Of a stretch of 64,000 nucleotides of DNA, positions 42,943 to 52,118 are shown one piece after another. Source of the DNA: Streptosporangium becharense (GTDB lineage: Bacteria; Actinomycetota; Actinomycetes; Streptosporangiales; Streptosporangiaceae); contig NZ_JACHMP010000001.1 in assembly GCF_014204985.1 (NCBI RefSeq), positions 5,518,001 to 5,582,000 on the forward strand, written 5' to 3'. A program made the translations under genes and the position numbers. Positions within the stretch are counted from its first letter, which is position 1. Every line of letters begins with the position of its first letter. The notes under the pieces were generated by a model. It did not search any database and was not told the DNA's origin. It saw only the letters and a list, made by a program, of their open reading frames with translations.

Positions 42943-44475
42943 GTGGAACAGGTAATCGTCGTCGGAGGCGGGCCGACCGGCCTCTGGGCAGCGTGCGAAC
43001 TGCGCAGAGCCGGACTGCCCGTCCTCCTCCTGGAACGCCGGACGGAGCGCAGCCCGCACTCCAAGGCGCTGACGCTGCATCCCCGCACGATCGAGGTGTT
43101 CGCGATGCGAGGACTGGAGGGTCCCTTCCTCGACGAAGGGATCAAGCTGCCGACCGGCCACTTCGGCGGCCTGGAGCACCGGCTGGACTTCCGGCCGCTC
43201 GACACCCCGTACCCCTTCACGCTCCTCTACCCGCAGGCGGGCACCGAGGAGATCCTGGAACGGCACGCCCTCGACCTGGGGGTCCGGATCCGCCGGGGGC
43301 ACGCCGTGACCGGCCTCCGGCAGGACGAGGCGTCGGTGGGCCTGGAGGTGTCCGGCCCCGACGGTGACTACGCCGAGCGGGCGGAGTACGTCGTCGGCTG
43401 CGACGGAACGGGCAGCACGGTACGCCGGGCGGCCGGCATCGCCTTCCCCGGCAGCGACGCCACGATCGTCGGCTACCTCGGCGACGTCCGTCTCGACGCC
43501 CCGCCGCCGCCCGGGTTCTTCAGGCACGGCGCCGAGGGCACGGTGATGGCCGTGCCGCTGCCGGGCGGGCTGCACCGTTTCGTCGGCGTGGACCCGGCCG
43601 GGCAGGACGTCGCCGGCACCGACCTGACCTTCGGGGAGTTCCGGGAGACGGTGACCCGCGTCGCCGGGGAGGACTTCGGGATGCGCGACCCGGTCTGGCT
43701 CTCCCGCTTCGGCAACGCCACCCGGCAGGCGGCCGAGTATCGCAGGGGGCGGGTCCTGCTCGCCGGGGACGCCGCGCACATGCACTTCCCCACCGGCGGG
43801 GTGGGGCTCAACGTGGGCGTGCAGGACGCGATGAACCTGGCCTGGAAGCTGGCCGCGCGGATCCGGGGGCAGGCGCCGGACGGACTGCTGGACACCTACC
43901 ACACCGAGCGGCACCCGGTGGGGGCCGCGCTGCTGGAGAGCAGCCTGGCGCAGACCGCGCTCCTCGCCGGGTTCTCCCCCGCCGGGCGGGGCCTCCGCTC
44001 ACTCCTCTGCCGTCTCGTCGCGGACCATCCGGAGCTCTCGCTCGACCTCGCCCGGCGGCTGTCCGCACTCGACGTCGCCTACCCGTCCACCGGCCCGTCG
44101 GCGCACCCCCTCACCGGTACCAGGACCCCGGACCTGTACCTGGCGGGTGATCCGGAGGCCCGCGTGTACGACCTGCTGCGCACCGGCCGCCCCCTGCTGC
44201 TCGACCTCTCCGGCACCGCCCCGGCCGGTGCCGGCCTCGCGGGGGGAGCGCTGGAGGCGGCCGGACCGCGGGCGCGCGCTCTCGGAATCGAGGTCCGTTC
44301 CGGAACCCTGACCGGGGCCCCGCGGCCCGGATGGTCGACGGCCGGAGCCGTGCTGATCCGCCCCGACGGCCACGTGTGGTGGGCGGGCGACCAGCCGTCG
44401 GACGCGGCGCTCGGCACCACCGCCCTGGAGGCGCTCTCCACGTTGTACCCCGCGCCGCTCCCCGGAGCGGCCTGA
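42943..44475 (+). CDS. FAD-dependent aromatic monooxygenase (PHBH family)
   Basis: 510 residues. FAD GxGxxG variant VIVVGGGPTGLWAACELRRA at residues 4-23, DG motif VVGCDGTGSTVRRAAGI (about 150), GD motif VLLAGDAAHMHFPTGGVGLN (about 270-290), thioredoxin-like C-terminal domain. Class A flavin hydroxylase; relatives hydroxylate phenols, polyketides or inactivate rifampicin/tetracycline. Start GTG 42943 with AAGGAG. TetR repressor divergent; thus induced by its substrate (inference). Confidence 0.93.
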   Translation: MEQVIVVGGGPTGLWAACELRRAGLPVLLLERRTERSPHSKALTLHPRTIEVFAMRGLEGPFLDEGIKLPTGHFGGLEHRLDFRPLDTPYPFTLLYPQAGTEEILERHALDLGVRIRRGHAVTGLRQDEASVGLEVSGPDGDYAERAEYVVGCDGTGSTVRRAAGIAFPGSDATIVGYLGDVRLDAPPPPGFFRHGAEGTVMAVPLPGGLHRFVGVDPAGQDVAGTDLTFGEFRETVTRVAGEDFGMRDPVWLSRFGNATRQAAEYRRGRVLLAGDAAHMHFPTGGVGLNVGVQDAMNLAWKLAARIRGQAPDGLLDTYHTERHPVGAALLESSLAQTALLAGFSPAGRGLRSLLCRLVADHPELSLDLARRLSALDVAYPSTGPSAHPLTGTRTPDLYLAGDPEARVYDLLRTGRPLLLDLSGTAPAGAGLAGGALEAAGPRARALGIEVRSGTLTGAPRPGWSTAGAVLIRPDGHVWWAGDQPSDAALGTTALEALSTLYPAPLPGAA

Positions 44476-44487
44476 CCCCGTACGGGC

Positions 44488-44621
44488 CCCCGCTCTCCCT
44501 CCCCCGCCCGACCGTTGTCTCGCCCCCGCCCCGCCCTTCGCCCCCTGTCCCTGCCTCGCCTTCGTTCCCCGCCCCGCTCTTCGTTCCCTCCCCCCTGCCC
44601 CCGCCCTTCGCCCCCTGCCCA
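44488..44621 (+). other. pyrimidine-rich tract, possible rut site
   Basis: About 130 bases of plus strand with almost only C and T (C far above G). C-rich, G-poor RNA just after the monooxygenase stop is what Rho loading (rut) sites look like; the opposite strand is a G-rich purine tract. It ends at the ribosome-binding site of the RidA gene. Confidence 0.6.
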
Positions 44622-44632
44622 GGAGATCCGAT

Positions 44633-45049
44633 ATGTCCGTGACACGCGTCAACCCCGCCGGCGTCCACGCGCTGCCTCAGCTCATCACCCAGGTGACCGT
44701 CGCCGAGCGGCGCCGGCTCGCGTACGTCTCCGGGCAGGTGGCCTGGGACGAGAACGGCGAACCGGTCGGCAGGGGAGACCACGCCGCGCAGATCGCGCAG
44801 ATCATCCGCAACCTGGACGCCTGTCTCGCCTCGGTCGGCGCCACCCGCTCCGACCTCGTCAAGGAGACCGTCTACGTGGTCGAATACGTGCCCGACCTGG
44901 CGCCCGTCATCATCGGCGCGCTGCGCGAGGGGGTCACCGCCCCGCCGGCGAGCACGCTCGTGGCGGTGCCCGCCCTTTTCGCGCCGGAGTTCCTCATCGA
45001 GGTGGAGGTCGTCGTCGCGATTCCGGATCATGCCTCTGAGGCAATTTAA
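44633..45049 (+). CDS. RidA family protein lacking the catalytic arginine
   Basis: 138 residues, YjgF/YER057c/UK114 fold: RLAYVSGQVAWDENG, QIIRNLDACLASVGATRSDL, and TAPPASTLVAVPALF. Canonical RidA has Arg-Ser at the last motif (imine deaminase Arg105); here it reads Ala-Ser, so it is probably a divergent Rid subfamily member with another activity. RBS GGAG. 82 residues around the trimer core are intact. Followed directly by an operator-like palindrome overlapping its stop. Confidence 0.9.
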   Translation: MSVTRVNPAGVHALPQLITQVTVAERRRLAYVSGQVAWDENGEPVGRGDHAAQIAQIIRNLDACLASVGATRSDLVKETVYVVEYVPDLAPVIIGALREGVTAPPASTLVAVPALFAPEFLIEVEVVVAIPDHASEAI

Positions 45050-45062
45050 ATTGCCTTAAAGG
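45039..45062 (+). promoter_or_regulatory. operator-like palindrome (site 1), upstream of hydrolase
   Basis: AGGCAATTTAAATTGCCT (45039-45056) is a perfect 18-bp palindrome, followed by the -10-like TAAAGG (45057-45062). Nearly the same sequence recurs at 46511-46528. It overlaps the RidA stop and lies 91 bp before the hydrolase start. Confidence 0.75.
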
Positions 45063-45147
45063 TTGACCGTGTGAGGCGTGCTCGGAGATGCTGTCCGGCA
45101 CGGCGGCCGTGTCACCGGGTGACCGGCGCCGCGGAGAAAGGTGCGCC

Positions 45148-45846
45148 ATGGCGACGTATGTGCTCGTCCACGGTTCCTGGGGCGGCGGATGGATCTGGGG
45201 ACGCGTGCGTCCGGCGCTGGAGGCGGCCGGGCACCGCGTCCTGGCGCCGAGTCTGACCGGACTCGGCGACCGCCACCATCTCGCGGGCCCCGGGGTCGGC
45301 CTGGGCACCCACGTCCAGGACATCGCCCGGCTCCTGGAGTGGGAGGAGATCGACGACGCCGTCCTCGTCGGGCACAGTTACGGCGGGATGGTGGTGACCG
45401 GCGTGAGCGCCGTCGCCGGCGCGCGGATCTCCCGGGTCGTCTACGTCGACGCCTTCGTCCCGCGCGCCGGCCAGTCCGCCTTCGACATCCTGTCCTGGCT
45501 GCGCGAGGCGTTCGTCCCGTCGGACGGCGGGCCGTCCTGGGCCGTCGCGCCGATGGACTTCGCGGCGCTCGGCGTGACCGACCCGGCGGACCTGGACTGG
45601 CTCGCGGCCAGGGCCACGCCGCAGTCGCGGCTGACCCACGAGGAGCCCGTCGGTCCGGGGGTCGAGGAGGCGCTCTCCTCGATCCCGGTCACCTACCTGC
45701 ACTGTACGGGCCAGCCGCACTTCGACGACGTCGCCGCCGACGCCGCCCGGCGGGGTTTCCGGGTGGTCGCCCTGGACGGCTGCGGTCACATGGCGATCGT
45801 CACCGATCCCGGGCGGCTGGTCGCCGAGCTGCTGTCACCGGCGTAG
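45148..45846 (+). CDS. alpha/beta hydrolase (salicylate/pyrethroid-esterase-like)
   Basis: 232 residues. VLVHGSWGGGWIWGRV (oxyanion), nucleophile Ser in VLVGHSYGGMVV (about 77), catalytic His in CGHMAIV near residue 215. This plant methylesterase/hydroxynitrile-lyase-like class acts on small esters or C-C bonds. ATG 45148 preceded by GAGAAAGG. Its 3' end overlaps the convergent XRE-cupin gene by 47 bp. Confidence 0.92.
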   Translation: MATYVLVHGSWGGGWIWGRVRPALEAAGHRVLAPSLTGLGDRHHLAGPGVGLGTHVQDIARLLEWEEIDDAVLVGHSYGGMVVTGVSAVAGARISRVVYVDAFVPRAGQSAFDILSWLREAFVPSDGGPSWAVAPMDFAALGVTDPADLDWLAARATPQSRLTHEEPVGPGVEEALSSIPVTYLHCTGQPHFDDVAADAARRGFRVVALDGCGHMAIVTDPGRLVAELLSPA

Positions 45847-46432
45847 CCTCCCGGGACGCCGGCGGCATCGGATGGGAGGCGGGCGTGGGCGCCGCCGTCG
45901 ACACGATCAGCACCGTCACCGTGCCGTCGCCCTCGTTGGCCAGGCTGTGCGGGCGGCCGGAGTCGAAGTGGACGGCGTCGCCCTCCTCCAGGACGACGGG
46001 CTCGCCGTCGAGGACGAACCCGGCGCGACCGGAGAGCACGTGCAGCCACTCCTCGCCCGCGTGCCGGGCCTCCTCGGAGCGGCTGCCCGGCGGAAGCTCC
46101 ACCCGCATCACGGACACGGCCGCGCGCGGGCCGCTCAGCACCGTGTAGCGGCCGTCCCGTCCCTGGTGCGCCGTCGCGTCGGCCGCGCGCAGCAGGTGGT
46201 AGTCGCCGCCGGGCCGCCCCTCGACCAGTTCGCCGACCGAGACGCCGTAGACCCTGGCGAGCTGGAGCAGGGTGCCGACGGACGGCTGGCGCTCGCCCTT
46301 CTCCAGGCGGGACAGGTACGGGGCGGACAACCCGGTCCGTTCGGCGAGCGCGTTCAGCGTCATGCCGCTGCGGGTGCGCAGCGCCTGTAGCCGCCGGGCG
46401 ACCAGAAGGTCGATGTCCGAGCCGTTCTCCAT
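45800..46432 (-). CDS. XRE regulator with cupin domain
   Basis: 210 residues. HTH 9-62 (LRTRSGMTLNALAERTGLSA, YLSRLEKGERQPS) and a C-terminal cupin (about 100-180: EEWLHVLSGRAGFVLDGEPV, GDAVHFDSGRPHSLAN). PuuR-like architecture sensing a small metabolite. Minus-strand TGTAAC ends 8 nt before ATG 46432, so translation may be leaderless. Candidate owner of the twin sites 45039-45056 and 46511-46528. The last 20 residues are coded over the convergent hydrolase gene. Confidence 0.94.
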   Translation of the reverse strand: MENGSDIDLLVARRLQALRTRSGMTLNALAERTGLSAPYLSRLEKGERQPSVGTLLQLARVYGVSVGELVEGRPGGDYHLLRAADATAHQGRDGRYTVLSGPRAAVSVMRVELPPGSRSEEARHAGEEWLHVLSGRAGFVLDGEPVVLEEGDAVHFDSGRPHSLANEGDGTVTVLIVSTAAPTPASHPMPPASREATPVTAARRPAARDR

Positions 46433-46510
46433 GGGGCGACGTTACACGCCCGGAAGACTCCGGCGGACGGCCGTGGCCTTCACGCCGGAGAACCCTTCCT
46501 TTTGCCCGTG

Positions 46511-46536
46511 AGGCAAATTATATTGCCATTTAGGCT
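46511..46536 (+). promoter_or_regulatory. operator-like palindrome (site 2), upstream of aldolase
   Basis: AGGCAAATTATATTGCCA (46511-46528) matches site 1 at most positions and is likewise followed by a -10-like TAGGCT (46531-46536). It lies between the divergent XRE-cupin and aldolase genes. Confidence 0.75.
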
Positions 46537-46586
46537 GTTCCTGTTCCAGGCCGCGCGGTCCCGGAGCACGACATGAAAGGCGGCAG

Positions 46587-47393
46587 ATGAAGACCGACGC
46601 CGAGATCCGCGAGGCCGGCCCGCGGCCCGCCGAAGAACTCGACCTCCCCGCCCTTCCGGAACGGGCGGGCTCGATCGCCGAGGAGCGGCTGCACCGCAAG
46701 CGGCAACTCGCCGCGGCCTTCCGCATCTTCGCCAGGTACGGCTACGACGAGGGCATCGCCGGCCACATCACGGCGCGAGACCCGGAGTTCCCCGGCCGGT
46801 TCTGGGTCAACCCGTACGCGGTGCACTTCTCCAGGATCCGCGTCAGCGACCTGCTCCTCCTCGACGAGCGGGGGCACGTCGTCGAAGGCGGACGCCGCAC
46901 CAACAAGGCCGCGTTCTGGATCCACTCCTCCATCCACGACGCCCGCCCGGACGTGACCGCCGTGGCCCACGCCCACACCGTCCACGGCCGCGCGTTCGCC
47001 TCCCTCGGCCGCCCGCTCGACCCGATCATCCAGGAGTCGTGCGCGTTCTACGACGACCACGTGGTCTTCGACGAGTACAAGGGCCTGGTGCTGGAGAAGG
47101 CCGAAGGCCGCCGCATCGCCGCCCGCCTCGGCGACCGCCGGGCGGCCGTCCTCCGTCACCACGGCCTGCTCACCGTCGGCCGCTCCGTCGAGGAGGCCGC
47201 CTGGTGGTTCATCGCCATGGAGCGCGCCTGCCAGATGCAGCTGCTGGCCGACGCGGCCGGGCGGCCCCGCGTCATGAGCCGGGAGGAGGCGGTGCTGGCG
47301 CACCGCCAGTTCGGCAGCGCCAACATGGCCCGCCACAACTTCCGGCTCCTGGCGGACCTGGTCTTCGAGCAGGAGCCCGACGTCCTCGACTGA
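46587..47393 (+). CDS. class II aldolase/adducin family protein
   Basis: 268 residues. Zinc ligands in VAHAHTVHG (HxH) and LRHHGLLTVG; DEGIAGHITARDPEFPGRFWVNP at the N-terminal substrate loop. Fuculose-aldolase fold; many members are decarboxylases or dehydratases rather than aldolases. AAAGGCGGCAG before ATG. Divergent from XRE-cupin with site 2 in between, so likely repressed or activated by it. Confidence 0.93.
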   Translation: MKTDAEIREAGPRPAEELDLPALPERAGSIAEERLHRKRQLAAAFRIFARYGYDEGIAGHITARDPEFPGRFWVNPYAVHFSRIRVSDLLLLDERGHVVEGGRRTNKAAFWIHSSIHDARPDVTAVAHAHTVHGRAFASLGRPLDPIIQESCAFYDDHVVFDEYKGLVLEKAEGRRIAARLGDRRAAVLRHHGLLTVGRSVEEAAWWFIAMERACQMQLLADAAGRPRVMSREEAVLAHRQFGSANMARHNFRLLADLVFEQEPDVLD

Positions 47394-47425
47394 GGGCGGG
47401 AGGGGAAGGCCCCGGCGGTGTCCGC

Positions 47426-47892
47426 TCAGACGTCGGCCCCGGTGGGCGGGGGAGGCTCGTCGAGGAGCCGCAGCGCCTCCTCGTCGGTGAACAGCCGGGA
47501 GCGGATGAGGAAGCGCACCCCCTCGGGCGCCTCCAGGGAGAACCCGCTGCCCCGCCCCGGGACGACGTCCACGGTCAGATGGGTGTGCCGCCAGTAGGCG
47601 AACTGGGAGGCGCTGATCCAGAAGGGGGTGTCCAGGGCGACGACGCCCAGGAGCACGTCCGCCGCGCCGACCCGGAACTCGCCCCTCGGATAGCACATGG
47701 GTGCGCTGCCGTCGCAGCACCCGCCCGACTGGTGGAACATCAGCGGCCCGTGCCGCCGCCGGAGCCGGTCCAGCAGCTCCTCGGCGGCGGGGGCGAGCCG
47801 CACCCGCTCCACCCGGGGCGGGTGGGGGGACGCCGGCAGGGGCGCCCGCGGGTGCGGCCCGCCGACGGCGGAGCCGGGCTCCGGTCCGTTCA

Positions 47893-47893
<1 letters not shown>
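47426..47893 (-). CDS. DUF779 family protein
   Basis: 155 residues; core FHQSGGCCDGSAPMCYPRGEF with four cysteines/histidine able to bind metal, and FWISASQFAYWRHTHLTVDV. DUF779 proteins are nearly always encoded beside an acetaldehyde-type dehydrogenase, as here (start overlaps its stop by 1 bp). Role unknown, presumably in the same aldehyde oxidation. First 28 residues are a variable Pro/Gly-rich extension. Confidence 0.93.
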
Positions 47894-49410
<1,517 letters not shown>

Positions 49411-49476
49411 GGTTTCGCTCTCCTTCACACGGTCGTAACACGGCCAACGATGAAGGCGTGAGGTTGGCGCAAGGTT

Positions 49477-49608
49477 GGCGCCACGCGCGTGCGGTCGCCG
49501 CGGGTCCCGGACGAGGCGTTCGGCCTCCAGGGTCGCCGGTATCCCGGGTTATCGGGCATGCCGGGGTACCGGGCATCCCGGGGGACCGGCGCCACGCGCG
49601 TGCGGTCG
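49477..49608. repeat. 21-bp direct repeat upstream of the aldehyde dehydrogenase
   Basis: GGCGCCACGCGCGTGCGGTCG occurs at 49477-49497 and 49588-49608, 111 bp apart. Between them the motif GGGCATCCCGGG/GGGCATGCCGGGG recurs. Both are within the regulator-to-dehydrogenase gap (49411-49650) and may be activator sites. Confidence 0.7.
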
Positions 49609-49650
49609 TCGCCGCCTCGCGGTGAGCACGCGTCAGCCGGTGAGTGCGCG

Positions 49651-51027
49651 TCAGCCGTTGAGCGCTGTGCGGTACCTGGCCAGCGCCACGGCACGGCGGG
49701 GGTCGTCGGGCGCCAGGACCGTCAGGGCCCGCTCCTGGATCTGCAGGTCGTACGGGTGCAGCTCACCGAGGCGGAGCACCGGCCCGGGGCCGCCCCAGCG
49801 GAGCACGGCCTCGCGCACGGCGACCTCGATGTGCTCGCGCCAGGTGCGGATGCCGGGGGCGTCCGACCACGGCAGCAGCGGCCCGCCGTAGCGCCGGACC
49901 GCCTCCTCGACACGTCCCGCGTGCAGGGCGGCGAGCACCTCGGCGGCGTCGCAGCCGACCGGTTCGGTCAGCTCGTAACGCCGGGTGGACAGCGCACCCG
50001 CCAGGGCCCGCCGCAGGTGGGAGACCTCGGCCTTGAGCGTGGCCGGGGTGACGTGCCGCTCCCCGTACAGTTCGTCCCGGAGCCGCTCGGGGGACATGCC
50101 GCGTCCCGTGTGCCCGGACTGTCCTTCGAGGATGAGCAACGTGAGGATCTCCAGCTGGCGCGGACGCAGCCGCACCGGAAGGCCGTCGCGCGTCAGCTCC
50201 GCCTCGCCGAGGGTGCGTAGCCGCAGGCCGGAGCCGTTGACGCCGGGACGGTCGGCGCCGCCCGCACCGGAGCCGCCGGGGGTATCGGAGCCGCCGAGGG
50301 CACCGGAGACGTCGGGGGTATCGGAACCGTCGGAAGCGCCGGAACCGCCGAGCCGGACGGAGCCGGGCACCGGAAGGGCGACCGGTGCCGCGGAGCGCAT
50401 CCGTTCGGCCAGGTGACTCTCGATGGCCCCGGCCAGGGTGCGCAGCGCGGGCATGGCCAGCGGGTGCGAGCGTTCCCAGGTGCTCGACAGGTCGAGGACG
50501 CCGAGGATCCGGCCACCGGGAGCGCGGAGCGGAGCGCAGTAGCAGACCCAGCCGTGCAGTGCCCGCACCAGGTGCTCGGCGGAGAACACCTGGGTGGGGC
50601 GGCCGGTGCGCAGCGCGAGGGAGAGCGCGTTGGTGCCCATCGCCTGCTCGTCCCAGCGGCCCCCGGGGGCGAAGTTCACCGCCTCGGCCCGCCGCCGCAT
50701 GACCCGGCCGCCGTAGGTCCACATGATGGTGCCGGTCTCGTCGGTGACCGCCGCGATGAAGCCGCCGTCGTCGGCGATGGCGCGCAGCTCCTCGGCGACC
50801 GCTCCCAGCGGCTCGCGCAGCGGCGAGTGCCGCCAGCGGTGGTGGGCCTCACCGGCCTCGGGTGCGCTGTCCTGCTCGGGCCGGACCGTCGCGATCGACC
50901 GGCTCCAGGAGTCGACGATCTCCTCCCGGAGCGGGCCGTGCGCACGTCCGGACCCGCCTTCGACCCAGCGTGCCCACTCCAGCTCCAGGCGGGCACGTTG
51001 CAGGCGCAGCGGCTGGCTTCCTTCCAT
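49651..51027 (-). CDS. GAF-domain regulator with winged-helix output
   Basis: 458 residues. N-terminal helical segment with REEIVDSWSRSIA (as in AcoR), GAF domain (about 80-215: AAVTDETGTIMWTYGG, MGTNALSLALRTGRPTQVF), a Gly/Ser/Asp repeat linker (about 222-268) and an OmpR/SARP-like winged helix (about 275-360: LRPRQLEILTLLIL, TLKAEVSHLRRAL). Unlike AcoR it has no AAA+/Fis parts. Position directly upstream of the aldehyde dehydrogenase makes it the likely activator in response to aldehyde or alcohol. Confidence 0.9.
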   Translation of the reverse strand: MEGSQPLRLQRARLELEWARWVEGGSGRAHGPLREEIVDSWSRSIATVRPEQDSAPEAGEAHHRWRHSPLREPLGAVAEELRAIADDGGFIAAVTDETGTIMWTYGGRVMRRRAEAVNFAPGGRWDEQAMGTNALSLALRTGRPTQVFSAEHLVRALHGWVCYCAPLRAPGGRILGVLDLSSTWERSHPLAMPALRTLAGAIESHLAERMRSAAPVALPVPGSVRLGGSGASDGSDTPDVSGALGGSDTPGGSGAGGADRPGVNGSGLRLRTLGEAELTRDGLPVRLRPRQLEILTLLILEGQSGHTGRGMSPERLRDELYGERHVTPATLKAEVSHLRRALAGALSTRRYELTEPVGCDAAEVLAALHAGRVEEAVRRYGGPLLPWSDAPGIRTWREHIEVAVREAVLRWGGPGPVLRLGELHPYDLQIQERALTVLAPDDPRRAVALARYRTALNG

Positions 51028-51182
51028 CGGCCTACCTCAAAACCCGGGAACGGTTACGGTGATGATGCCTCATCACCCGTCGTGACGCATCCCCTCCGAA
51101 CGGCACATTTTCCCCATGGGGAGCGCCCGGCCGTGAGCCGCCCGGATCACCCGGCCCGAAAACGGGCCCGACCCGGCGGCCG

Positions 51183-51911
51183 TCAGTTCCACGGGTCCCA
51201 GAGGGGGTGGGCGAGGATGTCCGGCGACGGCACGATGTCGGCGGGCCGGTCGCGCCAGGCGGCGGAGAGCGCCGATCGCAGCAGGAACATCAGCGTCCGA
51301 TGGGGGAATTCCGTCTCGGGGGCCCGCCACAGGACACGCCCGTCCAACCGGACGACGGGACGATCGCCCTCCAGGGTCAGCTCCAGGTCGAGCGCCTCCC
51401 GCCCGGGACGGTCGGGCAGCGCCGCGACGAACGACGCCCGCAGGGCCTCGTGCGACCCCCTGTCCGTCGCGGCCCGTCCCTCCTCCCGCCGTTCCAGGTC
51501 GGCGAGCGCGGCACCGACCAGCTCCGGCGACGGCACCTCATGCGGAGGCAGCGGGACCAGCCCCGCGTGCTCGACCCGCCGCTCGTGCCTGCTCTCCCGC
51601 ACGTGGCTGTCGACCGCGGAGCGGTAGGCGTACAGCGTGGTGCCCTCCACCCGGTACGTCGTCGCGGACAGCTCGAACTCCACCGAGACCGTCGTCGTGT
51701 CGTAGACCCGGTCCAGCGCTCCCGAGGCGTCCAGCACGTAGTAGACGCGCTGGACGGTCAGCGGCTCACCGTCCGGGCCGAGGATGCCGTGCAGGTGGAG
51801 CAGCGTGGTGCTCAAGGGTGTGGTCGGCCCGCCGACCAGTGTCCGGCCGTCGGGCATCCGCCAGCCCTCCGCCACCTCCGGCTCCCGTCCCGCGTTCTTG
51901 CTGAATTTCAC
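51183..51911 (-). CDS. hypothetical protein
   Basis: 242 residues, family not recognised. Soluble, no signal; beta-rich first half with LLHLHGILGPDGEPLTVQRV and a charged middle (SRHERRVEHAGLVPLPPHE), aromatic end WRDRPADIVPSP...LWDPWN. Start GTG 51911. Codon composition is normal for the window. No operon partner. Confidence 0.65.
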   Translation of the reverse strand: MKFSKNAGREPEVAEGWRMPDGRTLVGGPTTPLSTTLLHLHGILGPDGEPLTVQRVYYVLDASGALDRVYDTTTVSVEFELSATTYRVEGTTLYAYRSAVDSHVRESRHERRVEHAGLVPLPPHEVPSPELVGAALADLERREEGRAATDRGSHEALRASFVAALPDRPGREALDLELTLEGDRPVVRLDGRVLWRAPETEFPHRTLMFLLRSALSAAWRDRPADIVPSPDILAHPLWDPWN

Positions 51912-52008
51912 ACGGGGATCCTCACACGCGACGGGGGAGGAGGGAAAGCGCGGGCCGGGCCGGATGGCTCCATCCGGAGTGGGTTCCCAGGGCTCGCGGT
52001 GGGTTCAC

Positions 52009-52101
52009 GCGGCTTCACGGTGGGTTCACCGTGCTTCACGCGACTTCACGACGGGTTCATGATGCTTCACGCGGCTTCACGATGAGTTCGTGGGGCTTCG
52101 C
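52009..52101. repeat. 31-bp tandem repeat x3
   Basis: Units 52009-52039, 52040-52070 and 52071-52101, consensus GCGGCTTCACGRYGGGTTCA then NNRTGCTTCAC, with GGGTTCAC fragments continuing upstream. It lies in the 3' flank of the carotenoid oxygenase gene and fills most of gap 51912-52118. Confidence 0.88.
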
Positions 52102-52118
52102 CGCGGGTTTGGGCCGGG

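Noticed and set aside
52009-52101. short repeat array as CRISPR or attachment site
   Set aside because: Units are contiguous without spacers; no integrase nearby.
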